Source of the DNA: Amorphochlora amoebiformis
Taxonomy: Eukaryota > Cercozoa > Chlorarachniophyceae
Direction of reading: 5' to 3'
DNA: 64,000 bases
Assembly (NCBI GenBank): GCA_054601695.1
Contig: BAAHQB010000285.1
Coordinates: 124,001-188,000, forward strand
In this document: positions 1-52,246 of the stretch, piece by piece
Layout: each line of letters starts with the position of its first letter
Position numbering within the stretch: the first letter of the stretch is position 1
Notes under the pieces: model-generated
What the model was told of the DNA's origin: nothing
Database searches by the model: none
What the model saw: only the letters and a program-made list of their open reading frames with translations
Made by a program: the position numbers and the translations under genes

Positions 1-62
<62 letters not shown>

Positions 63-75
63 TATCTGTATACAC

Positions 76-106
<31 letters not shown>

Positions 107-177
107 TGTATATGTATACATAATATATATACATATATGTATGCATATGTATATATATTATATGTACATATATACAA

Positions 178-244
<67 letters not shown>

Positions 245-246
245 TA

Positions 247-302
<56 letters not shown>

Positions 303-336
303 CATACATACATATATATATATATAAATACATCAC

Positions 337-6031
<5,695 letters not shown>

Positions 6032-6300
6032 TCGCGCAGGTTCTCCGTCTCTCTCCGCGTCTAAGCGAAAGATTTCATTAAGTTCATACAATAGGAGACA
6101 TTTTATATAGATTATCCTAATATGTCCAAAAGTAGGGACTCAAATGAGCTCAAATATTACCCCCTGGAGAACGCGCGTGAACAGGCCATTATCCATTGAA
6201 GCCCGCCATAGATTTGGAATGTCACTTCGGGTGACACTGAGGGGTACACGTGCCGTCCGTTGACATCGGGACAACGGCTGGACAGCATATCCCCGCCTCA
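6032..6300. promoter_or_regulatory. Probable bidirectional promoter region
   Basis: This 269-bp interval separates two divergent start codons (6031 minus, 6301 plus). It has no AT microsatellite, unlike almost all other non-coding DNA here, and turns GC-rich towards 6240. No TATA box or other core element was identified with certainty. The promoter role is inferred from gene orientation. Confidence 0.4.
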
Positions 6301-19427
<13,127 letters not shown>

Positions 19428-19710
19428 TCACCTTCGTACGATTTTAGACTATAGCTAGCTGTCTTGAGTCGGTCTAGTCGGTTGCATTGCATTGTGCATC
19501 AGGACGGCCATGAATATTAATTTACCGTTACCGTACCAGTACACTCAGAATTCGAGGTTAATTTCGAGAAGGATTAAATATGGATGTGCGGATATCAATT
19601 ACTCTAGTTCCTCAGATTCTAGTAATTTGCAAATTATTACGTCTTCTAGATATACTGCACACACTATCTCTAGTATCTTCTAGACTATACTAGTAGTATT
19701 GTTAATCGTA

Positions 19711-19753
<43 letters not shown>

Positions 19754-19836
19754 TATATAGATAGATAGATATATATATATTATTAACGGAATTCCGTAAG
19801 TTTGAACTTCATATATATATATATATATTTATATAT

Positions 19837-19881
<45 letters not shown>

Positions 19882-20346
19882 TATATATATATATATATAT
19901 ATACATATCTAGATATCTAGATATATATATATACGTATATATATATATATATTGTATATATATAGATATAATATTATATCGTGGTATATACTGTGTAATC
20001 GTTAATAAATATATATACACACACATATATAAACTTTATTGTACATTTATTAGATATACAGTACAACAGTACAGTTATATATAATATATATGTCATAGTC
20101 GGCATGTATAGTCACAGGCTTCGAATTAATATCGATATCACAGGTGAATACTGTTAATATTAATTATAATATTAACCTACGTATGATGCCAAATATGATT
20201 GTTATATATAAATAACCTGGATAATATACTCTAGATAACTAGTAGATATACATATGTACATGCCATATATAACTGCCAGTATACATAGCTCTGTTTCAGT
20301 AATCTAGATGATTGTACTAACGGTACTGATGCATGTAAAATACATG

Positions 20347-20408
<62 letters not shown>

Positions 20409-20715
20409 ATATACTATGATATATATATATATATATTATATATATATATAATGTGTGTGTGTAATATGTATATACGTGCATATTGTGTGTATAATGCACA
20501 CACACACACACACACACATGTGTGTGCGTACATTAATAACATTTTGTGTAGATGTCCTTATTTCATTGGTATCCAAAGTAATGATCTTACAAAATGCATA
20601 CAGACATGCTCCAGCAATCTCCAGCTCCACTCTAAGCGACTCCAAGCTACAGGCGCATAACGTCCACACCTCCACCCGAGTTGACACCAAAGAAAACGAG
20701 AATATATCATTGCAT
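19428..20715. other. Intergenic region between convergent genes
   Basis: This lies between the stop of the Omp85 gene and the stop of RPL15. About 300 bp of ordinary AT-rich unique sequence follows 19428. Then come (AT)n tracts at about 19710-19780, 19815-19975 and 20350-20450, a short (GT)n/(CA)n pair at 20452-20525, and unique sequence at 19985-20340. No exon-like reading frame with splice signals was found. Confidence 0.55.
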
Positions 20716-21829
20716 CTAACGGTAGCGGCGCAGGCTGAGAGTGTTGTTGCGCTTCCAGCCAGCATGGCGGGAAGGACGGTACTTGGGGTTGGAGAGGCCA
20801 CGAGAGCTGCGTCCAGCGGAGGTAAGACCACGCATCTCCCTAAGTGTTGGCTATGTATTAGTGAAAAATCGAAGAGATATGAGGGAAAACTACACATACG
20901 CAACGATTGAATCCTATAATTTAAAACAAGGATAGAAGGGAGACCTGTGCTTGTGCACGGGGTTGACGATCCAGTTGATCCTGGGGTCATGGCGGATGGC
21001 GTTGTGATGGGGGTCGACAAGGATGACCTCAAAGTACTTGTAGGTGGCGTCCTGGTTCACCCAGTAAGAGTTGAGGACGCGAAGATTTCCGCACCTAAAT
21101 AGGACACAAACAATTATTTACGTGACATGGTGGGGTGTTACACCGTACCTCCGTCCAACACGCTCCTCGGCAACCGAGCGAAGGCTCCTCTCGAACTTGA
21201 GTCCCTTCACTCCCTGGTGCACGGGCTTACCGTAGACAATACCCTTCCAGTTAGGGCGCTTGCGGCCACCGCGGCGAACACGAATGCGGTAGATAACGAA
21301 ACCCTTAATTGATAGGCAGACCACACTTTATTCGGTGCTTCGTAGGTGTGATGGCGACTATGCTAGTAGCATGTAGAAACATTGAAAATCTTGAGGTAGG
21401 CAGTAAAATATGGGAATAAACATGGGGTTGGAGGACAAGCAAGGAGAGCAGAAAAAAAATGAGAAGAAAAGCTTTCTGCAGAGCGTGATTGAAGATGTCC
21501 ACCACCTGCTTTGCCTTGTATCCAAGACGGCGGGCCTTATCAGGACGCGACGACCTGGGAGCACGGTGCATAACGGGAAGCTGACGGTACTCCCAGCAAC
21601 GAAGGCGGAGAAGGAAGCGCATAGCATCACATTGCTTGCGCTTATGCATTTCTTCGAGGTATTTGTACGCACCTGAGCAACATATGTGAATCATTGGGTT
21701 GTCGAAGGATTTGAGGGTTAATTTTCAAATAAAAAAAGAACGGAAGTGATGATTATCATTCCTTAAATGTATTATATGCAATAAAAAAAGCCCTAAGAGG
21801 GCAGGGCAAGATGGCATGGACGAACCCAT
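20716..21829 (-). CDS. RPL15: 60S ribosomal protein L15 (eL15)
   Basis: Five coding exons on the minus strand: 21829-21826 (only ATGG), 21672-21506, 21303-21149, 21094-20945 and 20839-20716. Together they give exactly 199 codons plus TAG. Animal eL15 is 204 residues, so this is full length. Conserved family blocks are easy to see: [80 protein letters not shown], and the basic end NTLSLRRYR. It is a structural protein of the large cytosolic ribosomal subunit. The first intron splits the second codon, leaving a 4-nt coding first exon, a pattern often seen in ribosomal protein genes. The introns are short (54-202 nt) and free of AT microsatellite, unlike those of its neighbours; this suits a highly expressed gene. 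The start codon is 187 bp from that of the divergent gene at 22017. Confidence 0.97.
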
Positions 21830-22016
21830 GCTGAAGCCCCGCGACGGCGAACGCGACTAATAAAAGACAATTTATTTGCCGAACCTCCGAAGCATCGTGA
21901 CTGAACAGTATGTCACAATGAACACGTGTACCATTTAATAGACCTTTAATAGTTTCCTCCAATGTCCGTCAATAACGGGAATACATATCTTTTCGGGAGT
22001 ACAGATCATTTCGGGG
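21830..22016. promoter_or_regulatory. Probable bidirectional promoter region
   Basis: The 187-bp gap between the divergent RPL15 and receptor-like genes is microsatellite-free. It must hold both 5' ends unless the genes overlap. Core elements are not recognised. Confidence 0.4.
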
Positions 22017-26370
<4,354 letters not shown>

Positions 26371-26538
26371 CTCTCTGTACTCTCTGTATTAGTGGCTTAC
26401 TTCAGAATTTTGCATACATGTTGAAAACATCACTGGATTCGAAACGATGGTATGTCTAGCTGTGCATAAAATTATAAGAGTATACTTTAAGGTAAATATA
26501 TATATATATATATATATATCCAGTATATATATATATAC

Positions 26539-26586
<48 letters not shown>

Positions 26587-26958
26587 GATATACTAGATAT
26601 ATATATCTAGAGATATGCCAATAATCTGGAAGGGATTACAGCCTTAGAATGATTTATAATCTTGAAGTTGGATCACTTGATTCTAGTTCTAGTGATTGTG
26701 CACTGACTCTAGAAAATTGGCCATGTAGCCTATGCTATCCAGTCCGACACTTCACGCGTTTAACAATAGACCTCTAATACCTCCTCTAACTATTAGAGGG
26801 TCGGGCCACGTGTGAGCTCCCTCGATGTATAAGTATCTGTGTAGTATCCTCTAGCGTCTAGTCTCAGTGCTACATCTACTAGATCTATTGTAGTCATAGG
26901 AATGTTTTTTTTATCATTGATCATAAGTTTTAAGTTGCAAACCGTATCGAATTTGCAC
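26371..26958. other. Intergenic region between convergent genes
   Basis: This lies between two stop codons facing each other. It contains an (AT)n stretch at about 26490-26610 and otherwise unique sequence with no splice-bounded reading frame. An interrupted inverted match (about CCTCTAATACC/CTATTAGAGG) sits near 26770-26800; its meaning is unknown. Confidence 0.5.
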
Positions 26959-35335
<8,377 letters not shown>

Positions 35336-36073
35336 CTTCGTATCCGTCGAATTCGACGCCTAACATAACACTAACCGTTACCACTCAGCAGTTACTTCAC
35401 CTACAGTCAGGCTATATACCGGTTACTTTGGCTAATTTTAGGAAATTCTAGGGAATTTGAGGGACATGTTGAGATATATGCATGTGAGACCGGAGGGGAG
35501 AGAAAAGAGGAAAGGGGGGAAAGGGGAGCCGGAGGGAGAAGAGAGAAAGAGAGAGAAAGAGGGAGAGAAATAGAGGGAGAGAGAAAGAGAGAGAGAGAGA
35601 GAGAAATAGAGAGAGAAAGAGAGAGAGAGAGAAAAAGAGAGAGAGAGAGGAAGAGAGAGAGAGAGAGGAAAAGAGAGAGAGAGAGGAAAAGAGAGAGAGA
35701 GTGGTAAAGAGAGAGAGAGAGAGAGGGAGAGAAAGAGAGAGAGAGAGAGGGAGAGAAAGAGAGAGAGAGAGAGAGAGAGGGAGAGAAAAAGAGAGAGAGG
35801 AAGAGAGAGAGAGAGGAAGAGAGAGAGAGAAAGAGAGAGAGGGAGAAAGAGAGAGAGAGAAAGAGAAAGAGAGTGAGAGGGAGAAGGGAGGGGACAGAGG
35901 GAGGGCGGGTACGTCAGGAAGTTGGTCGATCTGTATATCTGTTGAATTCTCTCGCTTGGTGGCTTCCGACTGATAGTTTTAAGATACTTGTGTACGGAGT
36001 TAGTGACTACGTCTCGTGTTGGTGGTGAAGGCTAAATAATATGTGAATGTGCACTGTACATATGTATTATATA

Positions 36074-36115
<42 letters not shown>

Positions 36116-36181
36116 CGTACACTATAACACATACACATACACACACACACATATATATATATATATACATGTATAATTAAG

Positions 36182-36213
<32 letters not shown>

Positions 36214-36237
36214 TATTTACATATATTTACATACACA

Positions 36238-36306
<69 letters not shown>

Positions 36307-36346
36307 ATATGTGGTGTGTATTTTCATATACATAAACAATACATGC

Positions 36347-36395
<49 letters not shown>

Positions 36396-36404
36396 TACAT
36401 ACAC

Positions 36405-36437
<33 letters not shown>

Positions 36438-36672
36438 ACATATACATACATGTATCCACACTTCCACACGAATTCATGATCACCGCTACCTTTTCATCCT
36501 CCCCCTTTCTCTTCTCCTCATTCTCCCGCTTCTACCAAACAATACATACATCTACACATACTCTGGAAATTCTCCGGAGATTTCAATACATATAGTCACA
36601 TTCGTTCTCCGGAAATGACGTTGGGGTGAAATCGTACGGTGGCTCTGTTTAAGTACATTGTAACCCCTCTGT
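35336..36672. other. Intergenic region with GA-rich tract
   Basis: This lies upstream of the Canopy-like gene and downstream of the CS-domain gene (both minus). A GA-rich tract fills about 35495-35890. Unique sequence follows at 35890-36060, (AT)n at 36065-36420, and a unique stretch at 36440-36672 with no exon fitting the flanking genes. The start of the Canopy-like transcript is expected here. Confidence 0.45.
35495..35890 (+). repeat. (GA)n-rich tract upstream of the Canopy-like gene
   Basis: GAGAGAGAAAGAGGGAG-type sequence about 160-550 bp upstream of the minus-strand start codon at 35335, so pyrimidine-rich on the gene strand. Confidence 0.92.
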
Positions 36673-41624
<4,952 letters not shown>

Positions 41625-41794
41625 CGCAGAGGAAAGGGTGGCGTCAGCGGGTGGTGGCGGGTGGTGGCGGGTAGTCATCTGTCAGTGACGCGCTGCCAAA
41701 GTATCCGGAGTGTCCCCAGAGACCGGCGAGTCGGCGGAGACTCTGAGTGGGCCCCGAATCCCGATTGTTTATTATCTCGGTAAAGGGCTTCGCG
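41625..41794. promoter_or_regulatory. Probable bidirectional promoter region
   Basis: The start codons of the CS-domain gene (minus) and the coiled-coil gene (plus) are 170 bp apart, with no microsatellite between them. A GGCGGGTGGT-type direct repeat occurs at about 41649-41670. Confidence 0.4.
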
Positions 41795-42337
41795 ATGGCA
41801 ACCGACCGCGTCCTACTGCTTGAAGAGAAGCTCAAACGCAAGCTGAGGCTGATAGTAAGCGATTTATTTCACAGGAATACGTGATTAAATTCGATCCTTC
41901 GATTTTTATCCTTTTACATGTCCTCTCATGCTTCTTGTTCTCGCAAGACCGGTCACTGACCATTTAGACATAAAAAGTTCTTGGATATATCTCTACCACC
42001 TACGCATTCGCACTTTTAACATCGTTTGACTGGTGTGCACAGGCTGAAGCATCCCCTCATATCAGCTCTAAGGCCTCCGATCTTCCCCCGCCTGATCTTT
42101 CCCTCAATTCAGGGTGAGTCACAATCCACACATCTCGCCGGGACATCCTAAATGTTTGTATGATTGGGAGCGCAGGCAGAGTTAGTATTCGGTAACAATA
42201 GCCGGGGTAGAATGTGAGAGAGGTGAGAGTATGACGCGGGGGTAATTTTATGGATGCTGCACATGGTTACTGTGTACCAATACATATATGCTAATATATA
42301 AATGAATAATATATATATATATATATATATGTATATA

Positions 42338-42384
<47 letters not shown>

Positions 42385-42404
42385 ATATATATATGTATAT
42401 ACAT

Positions 42405-42440
<36 letters not shown>

Positions 42441-42442
42441 AC

Positions 42443-42488
<46 letters not shown>

Positions 42489-42497
42489 TATATACAC

Positions 42498-42533
<36 letters not shown>

Positions 42534-42745
42534 ATAAGTAGTTATACTCGTCGTGTATGCGGTGTATTAATTTTTCATGTCTCCGTACTTCATCCCAGTC
42601 AGCAGCCTGATCCAGCTCCCAGGAGGATATCAGAGGAACAGCGTGAAGCGGTGTACTTCTAATGACATTTATATATTATATTATACATATACAAATATTT
42701 GTATGTATGTGTATATATATATATATATGTATTATATTATATGTG

Positions 42746-42779
<34 letters not shown>

Positions 42780-43440
42780 CTATATGACATATTCGTGTTT
42801 GTACGTTATGTTTGTATGTTTCCACATACATTCACGAACTATTCCTTTTTACACTTTCCTATATCCACACAATATATCCAGGTGAAAATGGCCAAAAAAC
42901 TGTCCAAAAGGAAATCCTCCAAGCGAAATAGGTAGGACCTAAGAGTACTAGGCATAAATATACACACACACGTGTGTTATGCACTATTAGAGGTTTGTGC
43001 TCCCGAAATATGGCGCCTAAACCCTACCCTTCATCCCCCATCAATAGTGGTAATAACTATTCTAAAACCGAAGCTCTAACCCCATCAGCGGAGCCACGTC
43101 TCTATCCCACTTGAAATTCCTCATGACTCATAATGAAGACCTTAAGGTAAAACTTAGCACCAAGTCTCCGGACCCCAACGCTAAAATATAAAAATACAAA
43201 ACAACCCTCAGCTTAACTTCGATAGCCAAACCCTCACATGAGTATATCTCAAGATTATATTACATTATATGATACAAGATACAAAATATTTTTATATTCC
43301 CCTTAAAACGAGCCAGATCCTAATATAGGAATTTAAACTACAGGTTATTGTCGAGAAGTCTCGAAGGGAGGTCGTTTTGTAGAAATATTTGAATTTTTAG
43401 GGGTTCATATAAATCATATGCAAAGAGTAAATATGTCTGC

Positions 43441-43515
<75 letters not shown>

Positions 43516-43734
43516 GTGTATATATATGTATATATATATATATATGTATATGTATAGATATATATGTATACATATACATATATGTACATACATATACATA
43601 TACATATATATATATATATATATAGATACATATTTATAAATATATATATATATTTACAAATAGATATATATATATATATATGATGTAATATATATGTACA
43701 TATATATGTATATATATATATATATGTGTGTGTG

Positions 43735-43814
<80 letters not shown>

Positions 43815-43902
43815 ATATGTATGTATATATATATATATATATGTATGAGTTTGTACAATGTTTGGAAATTTGTAATGTATAATATATCTATTTTGATGTA
43901 CG

Positions 43903-43953
<51 letters not shown>

Positions 43954-43958
43954 ATATA

Positions 43959-44038
<80 letters not shown>

Positions 44039-44116
44039 ATATATACATATGTGTGTGTTTGTGTGTGTGTGTGTGTATAATCGATATAAATATATAAAGT
44101 AGGAAATATATATACA

Positions 44117-44151
<35 letters not shown>

Positions 44152-44828
44152 GTGGATGTGTGTGTGTAAAAATCATCCAATAAGAATATATCCAGGCCAT
44201 CGAAAAATACGACCTTCGTAGCGAGACAATTAAAAACTCATACTTAGCCGTCAAAAAAGAGGTCAATATGAAAATCTTGTCTACTCACTCACGTACTTCC
44301 TCTTTTCTGTGTAGGGTTAGGGTTAGGGTTAGGGTTAGGGTTAGGGTTAGGGTTAGGGTTAGGGTTAGGGTTAGGGTTAGGGTTAGGGTTAGGGTTGGTG
44401 AGTGTGTAATCTTGTCCATGTCACCTATTTCTTATCCCCTCGCCGTCTGTGTCGCTAAACTCTTACTCTCCCTCTCGCCGCTCCCTTTTTACTCTCGTCA
44501 TCTCGGCCTCTCCTAACCTTTTGAATATATTGTCATCTCGGCCTCTCCTAACCTTTTGAATATATTGTCATCTCGGCCTCTCCTAACCTTTTGAATATAT
44601 TGTCATCTCGGCCTCTCCTAACCTTTTGAATATATTGTCATCTCGGCCTCTCCTAACCTTTTGAATATATTGCCATCTCGGCCTCTCCTAACCTTTTGAA
44701 TATATTGCCATCTCGGCCTCTCCTAACCTTTTGAATATATTGTCATCTCGGCCTCTCCTAACCTTCTGAATACATTGCCAATCCTTCTGCCGCTCTCTCG
44801 ATCTCCCTTCATCTCTCCCTCGTGCATA

Positions 44829-44899
<71 letters not shown>

Positions 44900-45048
44900 A
44901 TATATATATGCAGTATATATATGTAATATATATATATATATATATATGTATATTTACATATATATATATACATATATATATATACATATATGTATGTGCT
45001 TCCAATTTCAAATGTAACATACTTCTTTTTACGCATATATATATATAC

Positions 45049-45110
<62 letters not shown>

Positions 45111-45126
45111 GTATATATCTAATATA

Positions 45127-45172
<46 letters not shown>

Positions 45173-45315
45173 CATGTATGTATGTATATATATATATATA
45201 TATATATGATATTTTATATAGTGTGATGAAGATATTGCCCTCCTCCGGAAGAAGCTGAGTCGTCTGCTGGATGTATGGGATACAGTATTATAAGATAACA
45301 AGTATATATATATGT

Positions 45316-45365
<50 letters not shown>

Positions 45366-45454
45366 ATGTATATTTAATGTGTGTTGTATGTTTCTGGATG
45401 TATATATTCATATTACATGGTGAATGGATATTATAAAATCGCTTTACATTCTTT

Positions 45455-45522
<68 letters not shown>

Positions 45523-45614
45523 TATCATATCATATAATGCATATTAATATGAATATGGTCGGGAGTTCTTATGTTAAAATATATACACAACATTTACGGG
45601 TAATATTATATTCA

Positions 45615-45658
<44 letters not shown>

Positions 45659-46333
45659 TATATATATAATATATATATATATATACATATATATAAATAT
45701 ATATATATAAACGTAATATTAGGGCTGCCTTCTAGAAATACCAAACACCCTCTGGTTGAAACGAACAGATACTCCACCAAACGGTAATTAGCATACTATA
45801 CACGCGCCCAACTCTACACATGTACATACACATACACATACACATACTTAAACACAACACATAATATGTATTACATATGTATATAATATAATACACATAA
45901 TATATGTATGTACATATATATATATATATATATATAAGTTGCATTTTAAACACAATATAACGTAAGAAATAATACTACATACTACAATAGCCCATAAGAT
46001 AAAACATATTCCAGGTCCCTCCCGCGAAATCTTAACCCCCAAGACCCTCCAAGGCGGCATACTTAGTGTAATCTATATCAATCTAGCTATACCTATAATT
46101 CCAGGCACCAAATTTGCCCAATTTACGCCCCCCAAAACCACCTAATCCCACCTTTTCTTGCAGATACGAACCAAGCTCGAGCGGACACAGAGCTACCTTA
46201 GGGCGAATTCCGACTCCAAGTTGGGGTCGGGAAAGCTGTTTTTGAAATAAAAATAGATTTATGTGATATTATATGTATATATATATATATATACATATAT
46301 ATTGAAATAAAAATAGATTTATGTGATATTATA

Positions 46334-46372
<39 letters not shown>

Positions 46373-46413
46373 TATATATATATTAGATGGATAGAATATG
46401 ATATAATACAGAA

Positions 46414-46459
<46 letters not shown>

Positions 46460-46533
46460 TTTAATATAGGTAAACAAACATATATTATATATATATATAT
46501 ATATATAATATATTTATATGTGTGTATATATAT

Positions 46534-46573
<40 letters not shown>

Positions 46574-46665
46574 ATAATACATGCATATATACATACATAT
46601 ATATATATATATATACATATATATTATTATATCGAATACAATACACTTGAATATATATATATATA

Positions 46666-46721
<56 letters not shown>

Positions 46722-47528
46722 TACGTATATATGTATATAAATATAAATATTCATACATATATATATATATATATATATAATATATATATATACATATATA
46801 CGTAAAATATAAATATATATATATATATACATTTATATATATGTATATTCTTATATGTCTGTACAGGGAGGAGTTTAGGAGCAATCGTAGGCACTCAAAG
46901 GGAAAGAAGGGCAAAAAGAAGTCCAAAGAAGTAATAGTGTATATGATCGGGAAATATTTACAAATCATGTATAATATTTAACATTATATATGCATGGATA
47001 TTCAACATGAATATATATATATACATATATACACATATAAATACATACATACATATACACATATATATATATATACATACATACATATAAATATACATAC
47101 ATACATATATATATATATATATTATATATAATATACACTCTAGAACATATACATAATAAGAGTTCCGTAATCACAATAGTAAATAATGATTTTTAGTCGT
47201 AAAAGCTCATACACTTAGATTGTAAACGCTAGTAATCGTAACAGTAATAACTGTAGTAATGGCAATATTGCTGCACTTATAGGAGAAGAGAATAGAGCGC
47301 CAGCAACGAATCGAGCGAGCCCAGCAGAAGCGTTCTGGGTATGTTTTGTATATTAAATGTGTATATTGCACATATATACACACACACTATATATATATAT
47401 ATATATATATACAGAATATAAATATATATTTATATATATATATTACATATGTATATATATTATACATAATGAAAGCACAAACAGATACAAGAGGTACATT
47501 ACAAGCATGCAAATTAAGCTAATATCCT

Positions 47529-47578
<50 letters not shown>

Positions 47579-47699
47579 GCTTGGATTTAGTATGTAAAAA
47601 TATACTTTTACATATTTTTCACTATTACATTTATCTGTAATATATATATATATATATACATATTATATTTCCATGTATTTAAAATACACAATATGTATA

Positions 47700-47741
<42 letters not shown>

Positions 47742-47930
47742 CTGTATCTCAATATTATTTCAGAAAAAATAAACATCATACATATACGTATATATACATA
47801 TATATATATATATCAATATATATATATATATATTTATATATATATTATATTTTGATATATACATATATATATATATATGTATTAAATATATTATGTACAC
47901 ATCAATGCACATAATTTACATAAACGTATT

Positions 47931-47976
<46 letters not shown>

Positions 47977-48315
47977 CATATTTACATGTAAACTCACAAG
48001 TTCGTGTATGCGTGTGTTTTGTGTTTTGGAATATGTAACATACCATATATGCACACATCTTAGTCGTCGCAGTATCAAAACCTCTAAGAGCCCAAAGCCC
48101 CCCAGTGGGAAGTCGGACGTCGCAAAAAGCTCGATGCGAAGAAGAGATCTCGCCAGGTTGGAATCTCTTTTTCTCACTCACTTTTCAATAAAGGTAGTAT
48201 TTAATACATGCATGTACATGATCTTGTCCATAATATGTACATATTTACATATGCTTGTAGGTATATTATAATATATATATATATATGACAATAGATATAT
48301 ATATATATATAACTT

Positions 48316-48346
<31 letters not shown>

Positions 48347-48642
48347 TTGATAACTCTCTTCCTCGCTCTCACTTCCTATACATACATATGTACATACATA
48401 TATATATATATATATAACATACATTACCATATATATATATAGAACATTTCTTATCATATATATATATATATATATATATAACTGTACCCCTCTCTCGCCA
48501 TCTATATATCGCCTTCTGGCTGTATTATCTCTAGTGAGAGTCACAGTGTTTCTTTATTGCTCTCTGTCTCTCTCACTGTATTTTCTAAAACACATGACCA
48601 GTTTTAACCTATGTGTGAAGATTATGTATGTTTTTATTGATT

Positions 48643-48687
<45 letters not shown>

Positions 48688-48694
48688 TTGTGTA

Positions 48695-48756
<62 letters not shown>

Positions 48757-48767
48757 ACATATATGTA

Positions 48768-48804
<37 letters not shown>

Positions 48805-48852
48805 TATATGTATACTTATGCATATTTTTGTATATTTTTGTATATCAATGTT

Positions 48853-48891
<39 letters not shown>

Positions 48892-48900
48892 ATGTGTGTT

Positions 48901-48948
<48 letters not shown>

Positions 48949-49137
48949 ACATATATTATGTTTTTATATACGTGAATAATATCATCTAGAGAAGAGGACG
49001 CGAAGACCCTTCTAGGAGTATTTCCCTACCTAACCAAAGCCCAGGTCTAAACATAACACAGATATAAATACATATATCTAAATATATATATATATATATA
49101 TATATATAGGAATATGTATGTGATATATATATTATAA

Positions 49138-49175
<38 letters not shown>

Positions 49176-49226
49176 GTATAGAAATTTATATCTGGATATA
49201 CATGTAAGTATATATGCACAAGTGCG

Positions 49227-49269
<43 letters not shown>

Positions 49270-49393
49270 CACATACATATACACATATACATATTTACAT
49301 ATGTACACATACATGCCAATATATGTACATATATGTTTACATGTAATATTATATTTATAGACCATGTATGCTTTGAAGCTCAGGGTGAGTGTG

Positions 49394-49430
<37 letters not shown>

Positions 49431-49466
49431 GTATTATATATATGATATATACATATACATACATAC

Positions 49467-49500
<34 letters not shown>

Positions 49501-50011
49501 ACATGTACATATGCACATATTTATATTTACATATATATATACATATATATATATATTATATATATATATATGTATGTATATATATATATATATAAATAAA
49601 TATATATATATATATATATCATACCTAATATATTTTGTATGATATATATATATATATATGGATATATATATCTATATATATATGTGTGTATATATATGTA
49701 TACATTTAAATTTGTAGGCCATATACGCGTTGAGGCAGAGGGGTAGTGTGCAGTCGACTACCGAGTGGCTTTTATCGAAGGCACTTATAAAATACAAACA
49801 AAATATGTAAATATATATATATATATATATGTATGTATTTATATATATTTTTATATATGTGTATTTATATACATATAAATATATCTATATATATATATAT
49901 ACATATGTATGTATATATATATATATGTATATACATATCTACATATATATATATATATATATATATAAATCTATGTAAATATATATATATAAGGGTTTAC
50001 TTACTGCATTA

Positions 50012-50059
<48 letters not shown>

Positions 50060-50090
50060 CATATACATATATATATATATAATATATATG

Positions 50091-50139
<49 letters not shown>

Positions 50140-50602
50140 TACACATATATACATATATATATATATATAAATATGTAAAAAACAAATCGTGCATATCTGC
50201 TAATATTAAATACATCTATTAGCAAATATTTTCACAATTTTTTTTTTTATACATATATCTTTTATACTTGCAGGATCCAGCAAGCTTAGATTGGGCGAAT
50301 CATGTCAAGGACGAGACCGAGGGTAAAAATACATACATTGATATATTTATATGTACAACCTTATCTCCTCCTTTGCTCACCCTTATATATTCATTTACAC
50401 ATTCGTTCGCGTGTACATGTATCCACAACATATCATATTGTGCGAATTACATATCTGGGCATATATACGTATATCTATACAGGAACTTGGCGTATAGGGT
50501 TAGGATTAGGGTTAGGATTAGGGTTAGGATTAGGGTTAGGTTAGAGGGGGTTAGGATCAGCGTTAACACAGCTACGAGCAAGGGGATAGTTTCGATATCA
50601 TA

Positions 50603-50636
<34 letters not shown>

Positions 50637-50945
50637 GTGTATATATATATATATTATGCATATATACAATATCTTAGACACAAACCTATCAGCAAACGAT
50701 TCTCGGAGATCACATACATCTGCACCCACACAGATCCAGAAACAAGAGACTCAAGAAACCGTGGTCGCCAAAGTTGTTGGGTAAGGCTGTATATTGGTGT
50801 GTGTGTGTGTGTGTATATATCCTCCTAACACGTGGTCGCCAAAGTTGTTGGGTAAGGCTGTATATTTGGTGTGTGTGTGTGTGTTTATCAATATCCTCCT
50901 AACACCGACCTACGAGCGAAGTTAATGTTAGAAAGTGTGCATATA

Positions 50946-51014
<69 letters not shown>

Positions 51015-51032
51015 GTGTGTGTATAATGCATT

Positions 51033-51097
<65 letters not shown>

Positions 51098-51140
51098 TAT
51101 ATATATATCTTATACAACATATATGCTCGCTATATCTATA

Positions 51141-51173
<33 letters not shown>

Positions 51174-51599
51174 ATATATACACATATATATATATATACA
51201 TATACATAAATATATATATATATTGTCAACGCGTATCAATGCCTTGGGGGCAGCGGAAGACTGCAAGCCACCCTGATGTACTTCATTGCACCATTCGGAA
51301 AGAGATAACTTAGTCGTGGGGGTACCCACTTGCGCAGCACAAGAGTTGCGGCGTACACGTGTCGCTACTAACTGACATTAACCGGTACTACCGGGCACTT
51401 CCGGGGATTCACTAAAACACGATCTCCAGCGATCTCCAGTGGGTCTCCATGGATCTCGGGCTATTCTACACGATTCCTGGCGTTGTGCCAACAATATATA
51501 TATATTATATTCTTATGTATGCGTCTATATCTTCATGTGCATGTATACATACCCTCTTTCAGTCGATCTTTCTCTCTTTTTTTCTCTTCTCTCTCTCTG

Positions 51600-51662
<63 letters not shown>

Positions 51663-51714
51663 CCCTCTTTCAGTGGATCTTTCTCTCTCTTTTTTTCTCT
51701 TCTCTCTCTCTGTC

Positions 51715-51768
<54 letters not shown>

Positions 51769-51885
51769 TATATATATATAAATATATATATATATATTAT
51801 ATATTCTTATGTATGCGTCTATATCTTCATGTGCATGTATACATACCCTCTTTCAGTCGATCTTTCTCTCTTCTCTCTCTCTCTC

Positions 51886-51918
<33 letters not shown>

Positions 51919-51961
51919 CCCACATCTCTTTCAGTGGATCTTTTTCTCTCTTGTTTTCTCT

Positions 51962-51999
<38 letters not shown>

Positions 52000-52189
52000 T
52001 TCCCTCACATCTCGCCACCTCTCACCTGATTCCATTTATTTCATCCCCACCTCTCTATCTTTAATCTCCTCTCCTTTCATGCCACACACAGACCATCAAT
52101 GTATTGACCTAATGCATATTATGTAATATAGTATACTATGTATATAATACATGTATTACATAATTTTCTTTTAGCTATATTTGTATGCA

Positions 52190-52246
<57 letters not shown>

